This document shows, piece after piece, positions 61,539 to 64,000 of a stretch of 64,000 nucleotides of DNA. How positions within the stretch are numbered: position 1 is the first letter of the stretch; each line of letters starts with the position of its first letter. A program made the position numbers and the translations under genes. The stretch covers positions 8,162-72,161 of the forward strand of contig DYOA01000010.1 of NCBI GenBank assembly GCA_020720785.1. Direction: 5' to 3'. Below the pieces are notes generated by a model. That model saw only the letters and a list, made by a program, of their open reading frames with translations. It was not told the origin of the DNA and did no database searches. The DNA comes from Leptospira biflexa (GTDB lineage Bacteria; Spirochaetota; Leptospiria; Turneriellales; DYLW01).

Positions 61539-62051
61539 ATGAATATTAAAGGGAGTAAACTAATTTTTACTATGCTGGCACTGGCGGGGCTTTCTGTGTT
61601 CACTTTGGGGATTTTTGCCCAGAGCGGAACGGCTATAAAGAAAATCCAAAAAGTAAACCTGGATTTAAAATTTGGGTTTAAATTTGTCTGCCACGCCGGT
61701 CCGGGTAAAAACATTGCTATGACTGGCAGCAATTATGAGGATGCCCTCAATAAAGCCAGAGCAAAAGCCCTGGCGGAAGGTTGCAAAATGCCCACCAATC
61801 TGCATTATGTTTTTGGCTGGGAATCCTGCTCCAAAGAAGGGAATTTGTATAAGGTGGAAGGAAAATTCTGGGCAGTGGATGAAAATGGTCTTCGCGGACG
61901 CATAGACCAGGTAATTGCCGGAAAAGGAAGAAACCCCGCCTGCGGTGGCAGTGGCGGCGGTGGAATTGGGAAATTTGAAAAAGAGGTCAGCAGTAAAGCG
62001 GCCCTTACCAATCTGGAAGATGCGTATACATGGAAGGATACTGACCGGTAA
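61539..62051 (+). CDS. Secreted protein of unknown function
   Basis: MNIKGSKLIFTMLALAGLSVFTLGIFAQSG signal peptide; gagga SD. Confidence 0.7.
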   Translation: MNIKGSKLIFTMLALAGLSVFTLGIFAQSGTAIKKIQKVNLDLKFGFKFVCHAGPGKNIAMTGSNYEDALNKARAKALAEGCKMPTNLHYVFGWESCSKEGNLYKVEGKFWAVDENGLRGRIDQVIAGKGRNPACGGSGGGGIGKFEKEVSSKAALTNLEDAYTWKDTDR

Positions 62052-62192
62052 TCAATAACCGGGTCAAAATTCCAAAAAACTGCAAACCCATTCCCCTTTC
62101 TTTGTACTCTTAATATACCGAACCTCGTCCTTGACTCATTCACCTTAATTTAATTGTCACCACATAGCCTTTTCAAATTGTCTGCCATCTCT

Positions 62193-62993
62193 ATGAAAAA
62201 AATAAACATTATCGGTGGCGGGATATCCGGTCTGGCGTCTGCTCTGTACCTGCGTTCTGCCGGATATGATGTGTCCGTCTTTGACCGCAGGCAAAAATTG
62301 GGGGGAGTGGCAAACCAGCACACGGAAAACGGATTCACCTTTGACACCGGACCCACCTGGTATCTGATGCCTGATGTTTTTGAGAAATTTTTTTCCCGGT
62401 TTGGAATAAAACCAGGAGTGGATTTTAAACTGATGGAACTGGATCCTTCATACAGGATTTATTACGATGGCCGGGCACAGTATGATATAAGCAAAAATCC
62501 ACAGAAAAATCTGGAATTATTTGAATCCCTGGAGCCGGGGGCAGGGGATAAACTGAAGGAATACCTTGCGGATTCCCGCTATAAATACAATACTGCCATC
62601 GCCGAATTTTTATACCGGGAGTATAAAAACATTTTTCAGTTTTTTAACAGGAAAATGCTTACTGAGGGCATTCGGCTCCATGTTCTAAAATAACTGGACA
62701 GCCACATCCGCCGGTACTTCAAAAACGATGCTCTGATAAAAATTCTTGAATATAATATTGTCTTTCTGGGCACATCTCCCCGCACGGCTCCGGCGTTATA
62801 TTCACTTATGAGCCATGTGGATATGAATATGGGGGTCTATTTTCCGGAAGGCGGGATATATGCCATTATCCATGCCATGGAAGAAAAAGCCGGGCGGGGA
62901 AATTTCCATTCCAGCCATTCCCTGATAAAAGGCATTCCCTTTGTGGACAATGATATGGTCAATTTTATGAGTATCAGCTTGCGGGTATTCTGA
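62193..62993 (+). pseudogene. CrtI-type phytoene desaturase-like gene with in-frame stop and truncated C-terminus
   Basis: MKKINIIGGGISGLASALYLRSAGYDVSVFDRRQKLGGVANQHTENGFTFDTGPTWYLMP...IRLHVLK*LDSHIRRYFKNDALIKILEYNIVFLGTSPRTAPALYSLMSHVDMNMGVYFPEGG in one frame, TAA at 62691-62693. Confidence 0.8.
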
Positions 62994-63061
62994 TGGGTGA
63001 AGTATTCTTTTTTCTTTATGGCTGAAATAGCATACAAAGTCTGACCGCAGGGAGCAGATTT

Positions 63062-64000
63062 TTGGATATAAACCACAAAGAGGATTTTGATTTTTTTTCC
63101 CACCATCCTGAATATATTTTTATGGACTCTGCGGCCAGTTCGCTCACCCCCAATTCCGTCGCGGATAAAATTGCCCTTTACTATAAACAATATGGGATTA
63201 ATATACACCGGGGATCTTATCATCCTGCACGGGAATCTGCGGAATTTGTGGAAAACACCAGAAAAGAAATCCTCGCATTTCTGGACGCTCCGGATAATTA
63301 CGGCACCGTTTTCACCCGCAATACCACGGAATCCATTAATCTTCTGGCTGCCTCGCTTTCCCATGCAAGGAAGGAACTCTCCGCCCATTATTCATCCTGG
63401 GATACCGGGTTAGACAGGGACGATGTGATTATCCTTTCTGAATCTGAACACCATTCCAATATCATTCCCTGGCAAAGGCTGGCAAAAGAAAAATCCTGCC
63501 GGGTAGTTTATATTCCCGTTAAGGCGGACGGTACTCTGGATCTGGAGGAATTTTTCCAGATGGCCAGTACTCTGAAACCGGGAAAAATCAAAATTATTTC
63601 TCTGGCATCCGTCTCCAATGTCACGGGAATCCACCATAACTTGGAAAGGATTCTGGAGTTTGCCTTAAAAAATGGTACTCTGGTCCACATTGACGGAGCC
63701 CAGGAAGTCCCCCATGGCGTGGTCTCCCTTAAAAAGAAAATATCATCCTCCGGCGGCACCCTTCCCTTATTTTATTCATTTTCCGGTCACAAAGCTTATG
63801 GACCCACCGGAATCGGGTTTTTGACCGGGCCGATGGACGTTTTCAATGTACTGGAACCCTACCAAAGTGGCGGGAACATGATTGAAAAAGTGGAGAAAGA
63901 GTATTCCACATATTCACCGTATCCATTCCGCTTTGAGGCCGGAACCATCCATATTGGCGGAGTTTTTGGGATGGCTGCCGCTATGGAATTTATCAGACAG
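63062..64000 (+). CDS. Cysteine desulfurase-like class V aminotransferase (partial, runs off the window)
   Basis: Read directly: FMDSAASSLTPNSVADKIALYYKQYGINIHRGSYHPARESAEFVENTRKEI, FTRNTTESINLLA, ESEHHSNIIPWQRLA, DGAQEVPHG, SGHKAYGPTGIGFL (PLP Lys); TTG start; absent from the ORF track because it has no stop in the window. Confidence 0.85.
   Translation, partial: MDINHKEDFDFFSHHPEYIFMDSAASSLTPNSVADKIALYYKQYGINIHRGSYHPARESAEFVENTRKEILAFLDAPDNYGTVFTRNTTESINLLAASLSHARKELSAHYSSWDTGLDRDDVIILSESEHHSNIIPWQRLAKEKSCRVVYIPVKADGTLDLEEFFQMASTLKPGKIKIISLASVSNVTGIHHNLERILEFALKNGTLVHIDGAQEVPHGVVSLKKKISSSGGTLPLFYSFSGHKAYGPTGIGFLTGPMDVFNVLEPYQSGGNMIEKVEKEYSTYSPYPFRFEAGTIHIGGVFGMAAAMEFIRQ

Overview
64 kb of dense bacterial chromosome, mostly housekeeping genes with short intergenic gaps and frequent start/stop overlaps. 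The gene content suggests a Leptospira-like spirochaete, but this is inference and was not tested. Firm calls: metX/metW, alaS, dprA, ribE, a tRNA-Gly(UCC), type-4 UDG, a U32 peptidase, MATE, an SNF2/SWIM helicase, addA/addB-like genes, yajQ, recA, an acyl-CoA dehydrogenase, a double-domain ThyX-like protein, leuS, an M23 peptidase and a cysteine-desulfurase-like gene cut by the right edge. Signalling genes are common: a class III cyclase plus a truncated paralogue, two CNB proteins, a PP2C phosphatase, a degenerate HD-GYP, a HATPase-HDOD fusion and FapA. The best candidates for an under-described system are: (1) a minus-strand module of SPFH/SHOCT, two DUF4178 proteins, a small TM protein, DUF350 and a membrane spermidine-synthase-like protein (21.6-26.7 kb); (2) a tRNA-Gly whose 3' end lies one nucleotide from the ribE start codon, implying a leaderless or tRNA-processed mRNA; (3) a ThyX tandem fusion with the signature motif apparently split between halves. 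A gene-decay island (46.4-48.2 kb), a nonsense-interrupted phytoene-desaturase-like gene and a Kef-type remnant are also present. No rRNA, CRISPR array or prophage was recognised. All family calls come from reading the translations; no database search was run.
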